From positions 98,195,587-98,259,586 of the forward strand of contig CM043966.1 in NCBI GenBank assembly GCA_014529385.2: DNA of 64,000 bases, read 5' to 3'. The translations under genes were made by a program, and so were the position numbers. Below the pieces are notes generated by a model. That model worked only from the letters and a program-made list of their open reading frames with translations, made no database searches and was not told where the DNA came from. How positions within the stretch are numbered: position 1 is the first letter of the stretch; the number at the start of each line of letters is the position of its first letter. The DNA is from Adiantum capillus-veneris. Its lineage: Eukaryota > Streptophyta > Polypodiopsida > Polypodiales > Pteridaceae. Shown here one piece after another: positions 1-11,284 of the stretch.

Positions 1-374
1 GATCATTGAATATGGGAAGATAGAAGGGAACAAGGGTTACAATATGGATATGTGCTGCTAGACCTATCTTAGCAGGGGGACCAGGAGGAGTAGGGATAGC
101 TATCTCTTAATAGGGGTCCAAAAGGAGATGGTCTACCAAAGAGAAATGTGCATTCAATGGAGATTTGAAAGAACCTAGGTTAAGCTTCATTAAGACCTCC
201 AAAGGTTAGTGTTAAAATTCCTTAGACCTAGGACCATAGGGGTGACTATATTGCCTATGGTAGGTATTTTAAACCTTTGTAAAGTTGGACTATGGTCAGC
301 AAGTGGATGCAAGTGGCCAAGTGGACACTCCCACACGCATGGGGCGAGCCCTCATTGTAGGGGTTGAGAGCGCG

Positions 375-423
<49 letters not shown>

Positions 424-424
424 A

Positions 425-463
<39 letters not shown>

Positions 464-480
464 TTCTTGCTAAATACAAA
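1..480 (+). repeat. Truncated 5' part of a family-B LTR
   Basis: The first bases match the start of the 1.5-kb LTR at 36818-38347: both read GATCATT then AATATGG near the left edge. Both also carry the phrases AAGACCTCCAAA or AAGACTTCCAAA, and GGGCGAGCCC followed by GTAGGGG and a CA-rich tract. The same LTR is present in reverse at 6541-8088. The rest of the LTR and its primer site are missing. The matching ends near the CA repeat at about 380-461. Confidence 0.7.
380..461. repeat. (CA)n microsatellite, two blocks
   Basis: Two CA runs are separated by a short AAACAGAAAAA interruption. They sit where the family-B LTR at 37.1 kb has only a short CA-rich stretch, so the run probably expanded inside the LTR. 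Confidence 0.95.
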
Positions 481-483
481 GAA

Positions 484-1180
484 TTTTGGACATAGTAACT
501 AGTAAAACTAAATATCTAATTGATAAAATTATATCAAAGCTTTCTTATAGTGTAATCTAATTTTGGAAATTATCTCATAAGTTTCTAGGTGAATTTACTA
601 GTTATCATTTTTATAATTTTGGACATAGTAATTAGTAAAACTAAATATCTACCTAAGATATATTAATAACAACTTTTTAATAGCATAATATAACTTTGAT
701 AATTATCCCATTTAAGTTTTTAGGCTAATTTACTAATTATACTCTTTAATTTGCTTCTAAAAAAAAAGATTTTAGAGCATAATAATCAATAAAACTTAAT
801 ATATAAGTAAGATATCTTTATCACAGCTTTCTAACAATATTATATAGCTCTAGAAATAATCTCATAAATTTCTAGGTTAATTTACTATTTATCTCCTTTA
901 CTTTTTTGATTAAATTAGATAATTTTTATTCTAAAACTATTGAAATAATTTTGAGATAATTACCAAAATTTTGTTATAGTATAAAGCTTCTCTAATAATT
1001 ACCTAATTAATCATATTTCTAAATTTCCCATTAATTATAAGCTAAAAAAAGACAATTTCTATTCTAATAAGTACAAAACTAAGAAGATATAAATTCTGAT
1101 ATAACTTCCACAACTTTGTAAGAGTGTGTGAAAGCTCTAAAAATTTATTCCAATATTATCTAAATTAATTTACTGTATTT
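484..1180. repeat. AT-rich degenerate tandem repeat (about 133-153 bp units)
   Basis: Units start at about 484, 617, 770 and 923 with variants of TTTTGGACATAGTAACTAGT followed by AAAACTAAATAT. Each unit later carries a TCATAAGTTTCTAGGTGAAT-like line and a TTTACTAGTTAT-like line. Spacing is 133, 153 and about 153 bp, and copies diverge progressively. No coding potential was seen. It may be a satellite or the leader of a lost element. Confidence 0.65.
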
Positions 1181-1371
1181 CCACTTAACTAGAGTCAAAC
1201 TTGAGTAATTTCAATTGAGCATTCAAGAAATCTATAAATGCAAGAGGAAAATAGTCACTCTTGCATGGGGGGAGATTGTACCCAACACCTGTGTCTATTC
1301 TTCTCCCCTATCCTCTCTTCTTTCTCGTCGTGCCAGTGTAGAAATCCACTCTAGGAGGTACATCTACACGT

Positions 1372-1373
<2 letters not shown>

Positions 1374-1439
<66 letters not shown>

Positions 1440-1440
1440 C
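1374..1440. repeat. (CT)n-(TG)n microsatellite
   Basis: About 26 CT units are followed by TG units. Short reading frames across it are simple-repeat artefacts. Confidence 0.95.
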
Positions 1441-1560
1441 GTGTATAGCTTCAATTATGTGCAAATTTGGATCATGAGGTTTGCAGATCTTTTGATTTTT
1501 TCATGGTAGTATGTTATTTGTGATATTTTGTAGGCTCTCTATGCTCTCCATCTGTAGAAA

Positions 1561-1573
1561 TGGTATTAGAGCT
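1561..1573 (+). other. Possible iMet-type primer-binding site
   Basis: TGGTATTAGAGCT differs by one base from the TGGTATCAGAGC primer site at 38349, which matches the 3' end of initiator tRNA-Met. No LTR edge or gag could be defined around it, so it may be chance. Confidence 0.3.
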
Positions 1574-1580
1574 AGTACAG

Positions 1581-3133
1581 TTCTTGGCAAAGAAAGAACC
1601 TGATACCAGCAAATTAATGGTGACGATCATACTACAAAAGATAAGTCTCTTTTTAATATCATTACTAGATATTTTCCTTAATTTTCACCTCTTTTTTTTG
1701 TAAGTTTGGATGCTATGCAACTTAATTAATGGACCACTTCGATTAACGGAAGTGATTAGTTCTTTTGAAGATTATTTTAAAATTTAATTACAAAAAGATT
1801 CACCACACACACAAGGATTAATGAAAGGAGCACATGTGGAAAATCTTATGCAAGTAGAATAGGTTGCATATAAAGTATGTAAATAATAGTAGTAGTAGTA
1901 GTAGATATCTTAAGAGAGACCGTATTAAGGGGAGGGAGCTACAACAAGCTCGTTCTTCTTTCAGAGCACTCTTCTATGCCCCATATAAGAGAAGACAGTG
2001 AAGGCAAAAAAAGAAGCAATGAAGAAGCTAAAGAATAAGATGTAAGATTGTATTTATTTGACTGCTTTAGTAGATAATTTTTTTAAATAATAGAAGAAGA
2101 AGTAGGAGAAGTCTTAGCATCGTAGGAAATATCCAAAGAGTCGTTAAATGTCCATCTGAAGGATTTGAACCCTACAACTAATACTCAAAGAGAAATAGGG
2201 CTTCTATTAGTACCAAGAAAGGCTGCAGCCCCTCACGGCCTCTTGATCTCTGTCCATGCAAGGCGTCTCTGATGACTCTGACTAAACGAGGCAAGGCCGT
2301 AGGCCCCCATGCACTCTCTGAAGAGGGGAGCAGAGAGAAAGATTAATGGGGGGAGAGCTTCATGGGAAGTCCCCTGGTTATAGTAACCCCAACTATGGAA
2401 TTTCAATGAGAATTATTGGGTAGTCATCCAGTGTCACCAGAAGATCAACCGGTGTCACCTAGCACCACACTGCTATGCTCTCCAACAATGGCGACCAATA
2501 GTACCAATGATATCAACAGATGTTGGAGTTCGTTAAAACAACATAAAAAAAAGAGTAAATAATAGACAAATGAACAAATAAAATATCCAATGGCACTCAA
2601 TGGACTTCTCCCTGCAAATAAGGCATGCAAGTGGTTGTAAGGAGCATGAAGATTGGCACCGCAAACCAATCTACCTCACCCCACTTTCCTCTTGAGCGAC
2701 CAGAGTAGATAGTCCCACACCACCCCATGTAGCAGGCTACCCACCAAATTTTTCTTTTTCTCTCTTGTCCTCTCATTTTCTACTGACAAGAACACACGCG
2801 ATCCTATTTTTTTTGGTTGCTATCCTCATCCTCTCTTTGTGTTCTACACATTGACGAGTTGCATATCTTTCTCTTTTTTGTGGCCGCACTCGCCATTGCC
2901 TACAAGACTAACCTACAACAACCGTGTCACTACATGCATGGTTCCAAGGTCGGCCAAATCTGGTGCCAACCACATCACCTTCATTTGCAACCTTGCCAAC
3001 CAATAACATACACACAAGAGATGACCTAATCAACTGCTGATTTTCACCCTCATGCCAACTCCCAATGACATGCTTGCAATGCAAGACTAGCGTGCATGTT
3101 CGCATGCTGCGAAGACCTCCAAACCAAATCAAT
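1581..3133. other. No gene seen
   Basis: This stretch holds a short run of about five AGT units near 1889-1903 and several short open frames without recognisable domains. I see no exon structure or element ends in it. Confidence 0.6.
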
Positions 3134-3220
3134 GACGCTCTTATATCTCTAGCCATTTGTACAGTGGCTGTCATCTCTGGTGCAGCCCCCACATCTAGCC
3201 ACCCGTGCAATGGCTCTCCC

Positions 3221-3257
<37 letters not shown>

Positions 3258-3654
3258 GTGGTATATCATCCACCAATTAACTATTTTTCTCTCTCTCTCT
3301 CACCCCCTCATGCAATGTCTCTTTCTCTCTCCCCCTCATCCCCCCCCCCAACACACACACACACACACACACACTCAGAGTTGCGAACAAACCAAAACTT
3401 ATTTTGATGGCTTCATGTTTAATGGAAAATACATAATTGTTAGTCACTCAAAACCACTTCACTTTAGGTACATGTAGATGTTTCAAACTGGAATGGAAGT
3501 ATCCATCTCTTGAAAGATAGATGGTACATGTAGGTGTTTCAAACTGGAATGGAAATATCCATCTCTTGACGCTCTTATTTCTCTAGCCATTCGTACAATG
3601 GCCATCATCTCTGGTACAGCCCCCACATCCATCCACCCATGCAATGGCTCTCCC

Positions 3655-3707
<53 letters not shown>

Positions 3708-3776
3708 GTGGTATATCATCCACCAAATAACTATTTTTCTCTCTCTCTCACCCCCTCATGCAACGTCTCTTTCTGT

Positions 3777-3816
<40 letters not shown>

Positions 3817-4012
3817 CCACACACACACACACACACACACTCAGAGTTGCCAACAAACCAAATTTTTTTTACTTTTGCCTTCTTTTATTTTGATGGTTTC
3901 ATGTTTAAAGGACAATACATAATTGTTAGTCACTCAAAGCCACTTCAATTTAGCTACATGTAGGTGTTTCAAACTGGCTTGGAAGTATCCATCTCTTGAA
4001 AGATACATGGTG
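3134..4012. repeat. 434-bp tandem duplication carrying microsatellites
   Basis: Copy 1 begins at 3134 and copy 2 at 3568, both with GACGCTCTTAT. Each contains, in the same order, a (CT)n run, CATTAGTGGTATATCATCCA, a second CT run, a poly-C run, a (CA)n run and CACTCAAA. Copy 2 has longer CT (3658-3703) and poly-C (about 3779-3813) tracts. A nested duplication of about 58 bp (TGTTTCAAACTGG lines) sits at the end of copy 1. The apparent proteins rich in SLSL and PPPP are repeat translations. Confidence 0.9.
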
Positions 4013-4447
4013 GAGGGATTATAATGTTACTACAAGGAGATCCGCCTCTAGTCCTAATGGTGTAGTAAATTAAGGTTCATGAGGATGTGACTCTGAGACT
4101 AAAGAATTAAGGTTTTGGCATAATTTAGGAAATAATTCGTATGTGACAAGGTAAATTAGACCTATGATAGATTACTGGAATAATATGATCAAAGAGATTG
4201 GAAACAAAATATGATTAGCGAAAAAATACGATCAAAGAGATTGGAAAAAATCAATCTTGTATGAAATGTTTGCCCAAAAACTCAAGAATGTCATCAATTA
4301 CAAAGCAGTGTGATGAATTTCCAACAAGGAAAAAAAATATTCTTAGGCTTGGAAGAGTTAAATGATCATTTTTGTGCACCTCAACGAGATAGGCCAATGA
4401 GAGAACTTGACCCTATAATTGATGCACAATAGGTTAACTTTGTAATG

Positions 4448-4859
4448 CTACAACCAAGTGACAAAGAAATAAATCCCGTTTGGCTTGCAATTGTTTTTCC
4501 AGACATTGACAAAAAGCCATACATCACCAAAAATTAGAAAGCTTTTGATTCAATATAGGGAACCTTGTGCTAAAAAGAATGGTATAATGGATGCTCAAGC
4601 TTACACTAATTTTTGAAAGGGATTTGGGGCTATAAACTATACAAGGTGACTTCATAATTCTACAACCAAGTGACACATAGATATATCCCGTTTGAATTGT
4701 GATGTCTTTCTCAAACATTGACAAAGTTCCTACATCACCAAAATTTAGAAAGATTTTGATTCAAAATAGGGCACCTTGTCCTAGAAAGAGTGGTATAACA
4801 AATGGTCAATCTTACACTAAGTGCTGAGAGGCTTTTGGGGCTATAGACTACAAGGACCT
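4448..4859. repeat. 212-bp tandem duplication
   Basis: CTACAACCAAGTGACA occurs at 4448 and 4660, and the sequence after it matches through ATCCCGTTTG, ACATTGACAAA, CATCACCAAAA and GGGGCTATA. The copies are diverged. The second ends where the family-A LTR begins. Confidence 0.85.
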
Positions 4860-5090
4860 TGTTACCATATACATGTGGTAGTGATGTGTGGGAACACACT
4901 TAGGACCGTCGGGGAATTTTTTCCATTACTAGGAAGTTTTGTCCCCCTGAGCATTGTATATACGCCCATCACTCCAGGGCTATCTTATCTTTCCATTTCA
5001 CACTAAGTAATACACTCTCTGTTGTGTGCCTTAAGCTTCCTTCATCTTCTCCAAGCCGTGTGCATTTCCTTGCAACCCTTTTTCCAAAAA
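4860..5090 (+). repeat. Copia family-A 5' LTR
   Basis: Starts TGTTACCATATACATG and matches the LTR at 57260-57483 nearly throughout, including GTGGTAGTGATGTGTG, AGGACCGTCG, GCATTGTATATA and AAGTAATACACTCTCT. The end is set by the primer site that follows. A CATTGTATATACGCC stretch could hold the TATA element. Confidence 0.9.
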
Positions 5091-5091
5091 T

Positions 5092-5106
5092 TGGTATCAA
5101 AGCAGG
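5092..5106 (+). other. Primer-binding site of copia family A
   Basis: TGGTATCAAAGCAGG directly follows the LTR and matches the iMet-type primer site with one change. This fixes plus orientation and marks 4860-5090 as a 5' LTR. Confidence 0.8.
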
Positions 5107-5482
5107 TTGCATCCTCCCGGGTTTAGTCATCATCAGCTCCAACACATGCCTGCTCACTTTCTCCAATTTTTCTGAGCTTTGGTGAGCATGAGCAGGTCGA
5201 CAAATAATTTTGATAAGCTTGTAGAGCTTGGTCTGCTCAAAATTTTCATGTAGCTCAAGTTTCAGCATGTGTTTCCACTACAGGCAGTACTACAGAGGCT
5301 ATTTTGTCATTTTGTGCAAAATTTGTGTCATTGCTATTTTTTGCATAACATGTCCTTACAATCTTCTACGGTTTTTCTATATAGCACGTGTTGTTCTTGC
5401 TTCATTTCTCCTCTTTTTGGGCAGTTTTCACGTCAAGTGTAGGCATCTGCCATTGCTAATCAACAACATAGATGTGTTCAAG

Positions 5483-5960
5483 ATGTTTGCTACTGAGGAC
5501 AAATTGGATGGGGACAATTATCCTATGTGGGCTTACATGGTGCAACATGTCCTTGTATCAAAGGGTATCTAGAATATTGTGCAGAGAATTGATGTATGTC
5601 CTGGTTTTGTGCATTGCTGCGTAAAGAGTTGGAGTCAAAGATTACACATGAGGAAGATAAAATGGACACTTTCCTTGTTGGTGTCAAGGATTTAAATGAG
5701 AAACTTATTTCTACAGGCTAAGGCAAACTTATTTCCCTTGTGCAAATTGTTCTTGATGCTTTTCTAGATTCTTACCAAACTTTTGCTAGTACTTGGAGAC
5801 TTATGAACCAACAAAATCTTCAAGGTGTCAAGTTTGATGCATTATGCACGTTGCTGTTGCAAGAGTCACTTTTTGGAAAAAAAACACAGTTACACAATAT
5901 GCACTTGAATAGGGATTTATTAGTGCTCAAAGAAAAAGTGGTAATAGTAATGCAGCCACT
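5483..5960 (+). pseudogene. gag: Copia family-A gag, broken and truncated
   Basis: The ATG at 5483 opens a copia-type Gag N-terminus with LDGDNYPMWAYMVQHVLVSK, the region that binds capsid partners in Ty1/copia virus-like particles. A stop follows at about codon 30. Later, after frameshifts, SYQTFASTWRLMNQQNL and FDALCTLLLQE match the middle of the same Gag family (UBN2-like). No zinc knuckle, protease or pol follows; the sequence runs into an inverted copia fragment near 5985. The element is therefore deleted to LTR plus partial gag. Confidence 0.75.
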
Positions 5961-5984
5961 TCTCATGGTTCTTCTATGAGTGGA

Positions 5985-6540
5985 AAGGCACCTATAAGCC
6001 AAATTGATCTCTCCTGCGGATAGCCTCTCACTAACATAGTGGTAATGCTCCTCAATGTGCTTTGTGCGAGTATGAAAAATTGGGTTCCTTGCAATTGCCA
6101 ATGCACTCTGACTGCCAATGTAGATAGTGTTGGAAATGTCTTATCCAACACCCAAAGCATTACTAAGGCGTCTGAGCCGTACACACTCAACCATAGCTGT
6201 AAAGATTACCTTGTCTATTCAGCCTCACAACTAGAAGTGGCCACAGTAGGTTGCTTCTTGCTCAACCATGATATGCATGAACTTCCAAGCATGAAACAAA
6301 AAGCACTCGTGGACACTCACGTGTCAAAACAAACAACCCAATTTGAGTCCAAAAAAGCTTGTATATTTGGCGGCAATGATTCCCCCTTGGGATAAAATAA
6401 ACCAAGATGTAAAGTGCCACTCAAGTAGCAAAAAATTTTCTTGATAGCTTGCCAATTCTTTGAACATGGGCTATGCATAAATCTGTAGACTTGTGAGACT
6501 GCAAACTGAATATTCGGTCTTGTGTTGCATACATACATAA
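5985..6540 (-). pseudogene. Copia RNase H fragment, inverted
   Basis: Reading leftward from 6540: YVCNTRPNIQFAVSQ, then CYLSGTLHLGLFYPKGE, AFLDSNW and GSSC-SWLSKKQPTVATSS. These are RT-tail and RNase H signatures of copia, and they closely match the family-A copy at 56410-57180. Frame changes and stops occur, and the RNase H DSDW is DSNW. It is in opposite orientation to the gag piece just left of it and is cut off exactly at the family-B LTR edge (6541). It is probably the product of rearrangement between two family-A copies. Confidence 0.8.
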
Positions 6541-7236
6541 TGTAATGGAATATGGCTATAACATTGACTATAGAAAAAATTGAAATTATAATAGTGAGAA
6601 TTTACTTTAAGAGAATTCTTAAAGAGAATAAGAAGAGTAATTGATCAAAGGTAGCAAAATGAACATTACACCTAAATAGCTTGGCATGAACAATACTTGG
6701 AAAAGAGAGAGAGAAAGGGTTAGAGAAATTGACAATAGTTGAGGACCGGATTTATGTGGAGCCGCGGTCCCCCCTCCAAAAGGATTTTGTATTATAGATT
6801 CCCCCATAAAGAGAAACTTGGTACAATACAATATTGTGTTCCTTGAGACCTTGTTGGTGCAGTGAAGATGGTAGACTTCATACACCAAAATTATTTCCTT
6901 AATTAACTTGAACAATCATTAACATATACCCGGCCTCAATCCCAAGACCTCAAACACCTTTAAAGGTGGAGAGAGCTAGCAAGGAGTGAGGGAAGGAAAG
7001 AGGAAGAATAAGTAACATACAAGAAAGAAATAGACTCCTCACTTGATATTACTCTTGTTGCTTAACATAGCATAATAGCATAGTAATGGAGATGGAAAGC
7101 ATGCCCTTTGGAGCATGGCTCTTGATTAGATTTTCATTCCATAACCAAGAATTGTTGGTGTAGGCTCTCTACTTCTCAAGCTTGGAGAAGGAGATGGAAT
7201 TCTTGCGCAACATCCCGTGAGAATGAGAGTGTGTGA

Positions 7237-7269
<33 letters not shown>

Positions 7270-8088
7270 TATATGGTCAAGCTACCCTCTTGCTTGGGTC
7301 TAACCCCTCTTCTAGCTCTTCCTTCAATATAATTGGAAACCCTCAAGCTTAGTCAATCACATGCTTTTTTACTATCAAGCAACAAGGGTAGCATTATGAC
7401 AAGTGTCCTTCTTACCCCTTTGAGAGAAATGGCTTAAATAATGCTTAAAAAATTAATTAAACAAAGTAAATTCTCATTGGACCCCTTTAGAGGCCAACCA
7501 ATAGGCTTTAGGCACTGCATGAGGGCAGCATGTGTAGGTGCTTGACATGTGTCCTTATTACCTCTTGAGTCTTGGGTTGTCTTGAGTGTGTGTGTGGGTG
7601 TGTTCTCTCTCATGCTTCTAGATTTAGGGATTGCCCCCTCCTTTGTACGGATCATGTTGACTTAGGAACACCAGAAGCCCCTCAATCACCTTAGTCATGA
7701 AGCGCCTCAAGCACCTTAGTCATCAAGCACGACAAGCACCTCAAGAAACTTAGTCAGCTCAAGCACAACAAGCACCTTAGCTAGCTCAAGCACGACAAGC
7801 ACCTCAAGCACAATATTAACTTGTCTAAGGTCTAAAATACCCTAAGGTCCTAGGTCTAATGTCTTTTAACTCTAACCTTTGGAGGTCTTTAATGAAGCTA
7901 ACCCTAAGGTCTTTTAAGCTTCATTATTTGGTCATTACTGTTTGATAGACCATCTCCCTTTTGGACCCGTTGCCTTCTCTCCCTTTGGTCCCATACCGAG
8001 ATAGACCTAAAAGAACATGTTTATATTATAACTCTTGTTCCTGTTTATTTCTCCACAGTAAATGATAAGTTCATTCTGAGAAAATCAT
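6541..8088 (-). repeat. Isolated family-B LTR
   Basis: Reads in reverse as the LTR at 36818-38347. Shared landmarks include the GAACAATACTT line, GAGGACCGGAT, GGGGGACC, the CAAAGGTGGAGAG line, and at the other edge TGATTTTCTCAGA-TGAACT. Edges are TGTAATGG on plus and TGATTTTCTC on minus, so it is TG...CA bounded. Flanking 5-mers (CATAA, TTTGG) do not match, so it is not a simple solo LTR. It contains a GT/GA microsatellite at about 7231-7270 and a CAAGCACCT/ACAAGCACC short tandem array at about 7680-7810. Confidence 0.85.
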
Positions 8089-8540
8089 TTGGGTTATTTA
8101 GATACATTTACCCTTGACACACTTTGAGCCTCTACCCACCTAGTCATGTAATCTACAGCCACTAGAACGTAGAGTTTACCATTTTTTGTTCTAGGCAGAG
8201 GACCCATAGCATCAACGCCCCAATTTTCAAAGGGTCCATTTGCAAGCACTATTTGCCTCAGACCATGCACCAACCTTCTATTTCCATTTACTTGATAGTT
8301 GTGATAACTTTTACATCAACGTTGGAAATCCACATCCAAGCTTGGCCAAACATACCCCACAAGAAAAATCTTCTTCACGGTTAATCCTTGGGCAAAATGA
8401 CCACCACATACCTCTTCATGCAAACCTTTTAGAATGGCTGGAATTTCCTTGATAGTTGGTACTCTTTTGCACACTTGATCCTTCCCTCTTTGATAGACGG
8501 AGCCATCTAGGAAGAGATAAAAACTTGCCTTCTTCATGAG
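8089..8540 (-). pseudogene. Tat-lineage Ty3/gypsy integrase N-part
   Basis: The minus frame shows an H2C2 zinc-domain start, HEEVCGGHF then VKKIFLVGYVWPSL. After a gap comes the first part of the integrase core, VDAMGPLPRTKNGK then LVAVDYMTRWVEAQ. The core is cut after the first catalytic Asp block, exactly where the family-B LTR edge lies. The second Asp, the Glu and the C-terminus are absent. It belongs with the RNase H and RT pieces to its right as one 5'- and 3'-truncated element. Confidence 0.8.
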
Positions 8541-8549
8541 TCTCCTCTG

Positions 8550-9085
8550 CTAAGCTTTTGTGAAGTATTGTGGAAACCCTCCCTCCAAAATGTAGCCAAT
8601 AATGGGAGCCAATGACTCCAATCCCTGGTATCTTGGCTGCTTGACAGCTATTGCCACCATGGTGACCTGCACTTCTTTCTCAACACATGTAACTGCTTGT
8701 TGTGCAAGTGAATCAGCATCTTTATTCTGTTTCCTAGGAATATGATACAATTGCACTTCTTCACATTGATTAAACAACCTATGGATGACATGAACCTTTG
8801 CCCTTAAGCTTTTACTCTTGCATGCACAAATGCCTAAGATTTACTTCACAATGAGAAGTGCATCCCCCTTTACCATGAGACGTATACCTTGACTAATGCA
8901 CATCTTCAAACCATGAAGTAGTATGTCATACTTTGCTTCATTGTTGCTAGTGGAACCTGGTAGATTGACCTTCTCTTTCATGACCACCTCTCCACTTGGT
9001 TTGAGAAACACTAGCCCTCCCCCTACTTTTCTTGTGGCTCGTCAAAAATCTCCATCAAAGAACAAAAGCATTAGGAATACTTTTT
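8550..9085 (-). pseudogene. Second (archaeal-like) RNase H, Tat lineage
   Basis: Minus-strand translation gives FFDGDF, VFLKPSGEVV, STSNNEAKYDILLHGL and QLYHIPRKQNKDADSLAQQA. This series, with the acidic D, E and D positions, is typical of the extra RNase H that plant Tat-lineage elements carry after the ordinary RNase H. It lies between RNase H1 (9251-9529) and integrase, as expected. It has a stop near 9047 and others downstream. A better-kept relative is at 29500-30026. Confidence 0.8.
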
Positions 9086-9250
9086 GGTGGTGAAAATGGT
9101 AGGGTCTCTAGTGCAAAAACCTTAATTTCCTTTTCATGCACCCTATAAATGAGAATCCCTACCAATTGTGCAGTACACTATCTTCTACCTTGAAAGAGTA
9201 TTGGAACTCTTGCACCTCCATAATCTACTTAGAGGTCCTAGTACTAAGAT

Positions 9251-9529
9251 TCATTTGAGTTGACACCCAAGGGAAAATTTTTTTGCAGTGAGAATTACAA
9301 AAGGTTTTAATAGCAAGTAGGATCTAAACTTTCTCACCGCAAACATAAGAGAAAGAATCATGGGTCCTGCTTCTATGTATCCTCTCTCCAAAGCATTCAT
9401 GACCCTACTAGCAAAGTAGATGGGTCGCATCCTGGTACTGTGGGAATATTGTTGTAGCAAAACAACACCAATTGTTTCTTTTTCAACATTAGAGATAACA
9501 AAGAATGTGTACTCCCAACAAGGAGGCAT
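9251..9529 (-). pseudogene. Ty3/gypsy RNase H (first domain)
   Basis: IGVVLLQQYS, RPIYFASRVMNALERGY and AVRKFRSYLL are signatures of the gypsy-type RNase H that follows reverse transcriptase, in which the RNA strand of the hybrid is degraded. The frame differs from the RT to its right, so a frameshift separates them. The tail is lost before the second RNase H. Confidence 0.8.
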
Positions 9530-9571
9530 AAATGTTGGTAGTTATGACAGAATGACTTTGTTGTTACAAAA

Positions 9572-10150
9572 CTACTCTTCAAGCTCATCAGACCAAACAA
9601 ACTTGACTTGTTGTGTCAAATTTTGCAAGGGGTGAATTAACTCTGGGGTTAAGTGAATGAAGCGTGACATATACTTCACCTTAAGAATGAATGAGATGAC
9701 CTCCTTAAGACTATTGGGTGATGGTAACTCAATAAGAGCATTTGCCTTTGAAGGATCCACTTTGATGCCTTTGTAAGAAACTTTATGACCAAGCAAGATC
9801 ACTTCATCCTCACCTATGTGGCACTTGTCGGGGTTGAATTGACCTCCCATGTCGTAGAGTTTCTTTAAACCCTCTTCTACCTTTTGTAGATGCAATGGTT
9901 TTGAGCTATAAATGAAATAATCATCAATAAAAACCCTAATGGGCTTTCCAAAGAATGCTTGAAACACCATGTTCATGAAGTGTTGGAAAGTTGCGGGAGC
10001 CTTTGAAAGGCCAAATGACATGACTTTTAAAGCATAACAACCCCAAGGAGTGATGAAGGTTGTTTTCAACTGATCCTCCAATGCGATACCTATTTGAAAA
10101 TAACCTGAATAGCCATCACACACAATGTACTTCTCATGACCGGCTACCTC
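9572..10150 (-). pseudogene. Ty3/gypsy reverse transcriptase, Tat lineage
   Basis: An open stretch of about 183 codons reads CDGYSGYFQI, TTFITPWGCYALKVMSFGL and SKAPATFQHFMN. Then come the catalytic VFIDDYFIYS (FIDD box intact), LLGHKVS and KYMSRFI. This covers RT fingers/palm to thumb. The N-terminal RT, protease and gag are missing; homology stops near 10150 in the middle of the palm. It is the best-preserved part of this element. Catalytic residues look intact but there is no way to make a full polyprotein. Confidence 0.85.
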
Positions 10151-10151
10151 A

Positions 10152-10779
10152 TTTAGTATCTCTCAAATGCACTTCACCGCACCAAATAGACTCAAGATCC
10201 CCAAAACTAACTTTTAGCCTGCCACTTCCAAACCCAACTTTATGGGACATTAAGAATCAACGCTCCACCACCAATCAAGGTGTTAGAAGCACAAAATGAC
10301 CCCAAATCAATCAAATTTATCTTAGGTGCACCTAAGATAGAAAATCTACAGGGAGGACCTTACTTGCAATTTGAAGACACAGGTATGTCTACGATGGTCA
10401 AATAAAGCATCTTGACAAGTTTCATCAAGTTTGGCACAATATAACTCTATTAGTCACCAAAATCCCTCAAAGCGGTAAAGTGGACACAAATTTGTGCACA
10501 ATTCTCACCACAAGTTTCCAAAAGCTATCAAACTTCTTGCATATCACCAACAACCACATACACTTCCTATGCATTCACTCTGACATAAATTTTCATGCAC
10601 CTGCACCCACCCATATCTTAGGTGCACCTAGGATAAATTTTGCCAAGATTGAGCTTTTAGGAGCTCATTTTTGCCTTCTTGGTTTTTCTACTTGACTGGG
10701 ACTTGCTAAACTTGGTTTGCAATGAATTGGATGATGCCCTACTAGGTTTACTCTGATATACCTCGGAAGATCCAAAGAA
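10152..10779. other. Non-coding stretch, possible leader of the next ORF
   Basis: No domain is recognised. CTTAGGTGCACCTA occurs twice (near 10321 and 10619), with several TCACCA/CAACCACA phrases. The stretch leads into the ORF fragment at 10780 and may be its untranslated leader. Confidence 0.4.
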
Positions 10780-11283
10780 GAAAATCATGAAGGAAGCAAA
10801 TGTCACCTGGTTGTCTAAAGAACAGCTAGAAAGTCAGCATGTCACCATATACCATGGCTCGTTTAAAAGCTCACAAGGATCTAAAGTGGAAGTTCAGATG
10901 TTGCCAAAGGAAGCTCAAGATCTTGTCAAAAAAGAGGCAGGCAGGCCACTATGAGAGAATTGGCCTTAAAGACTACCTTGAATTGGAGCCTTGTGGTGTG
11001 GACTACAAGAGGCTTATGAGCTCCTACATAACATCACATAAGAAGGAAGGATAAACATGTCAGACTTAAATGACTCTCCAATAGAGTGCACATCATAGAG
11101 GACCAGGTTGCTGAATCTCTAAAGCTACAAAGAGGAGGAAAACCCATGAGAGACCGAGGGTTTTCCACAACTAGCATTTTCACCAGTTGGTCAACCTCCT
11201 TCTCAGATCTTAAGGAAAGAGAGATAGATCAGGCACTTCAGCTCTATCATCAACACTTTTACTATAAGAGGAGTAGTCTATAA
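10780..11283 (+). pseudogene. Fragment of gag-like ORF related to 48804-49400
   Basis: After frameshifts the translation matches the ORF at 48804. WLSKEQLESQHVT corresponds to YLSREQLEEHHT, and GSFKSSQGSKVEVQMLPKE to GRFKSEEGHQVELKLLSKE. A LELEPCGVDY-like line corresponds to EQEPWGVDF, EAYELL to KAYELL, and a terminal LYHQHF is shared. The middle is broken by several stops, and the coiled-coil part of the other copy is missing. I do not recognise the family. Position suggests Gag or an extra ORF of an LTR element. Confidence 0.6.
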
Positions 11284-11284
11284 C

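Noticed and set aside
285-479. THTHTH and VCVCVC frames
   Set aside because: (CA)n microsatellite inside an LTR fragment.
7680-7810. Regularly spaced CAAGCACCT units resembling a CRISPR array
   Set aside because: Short degenerate direct repeats inside a plant LTR, without constant-length repeats and spacers.
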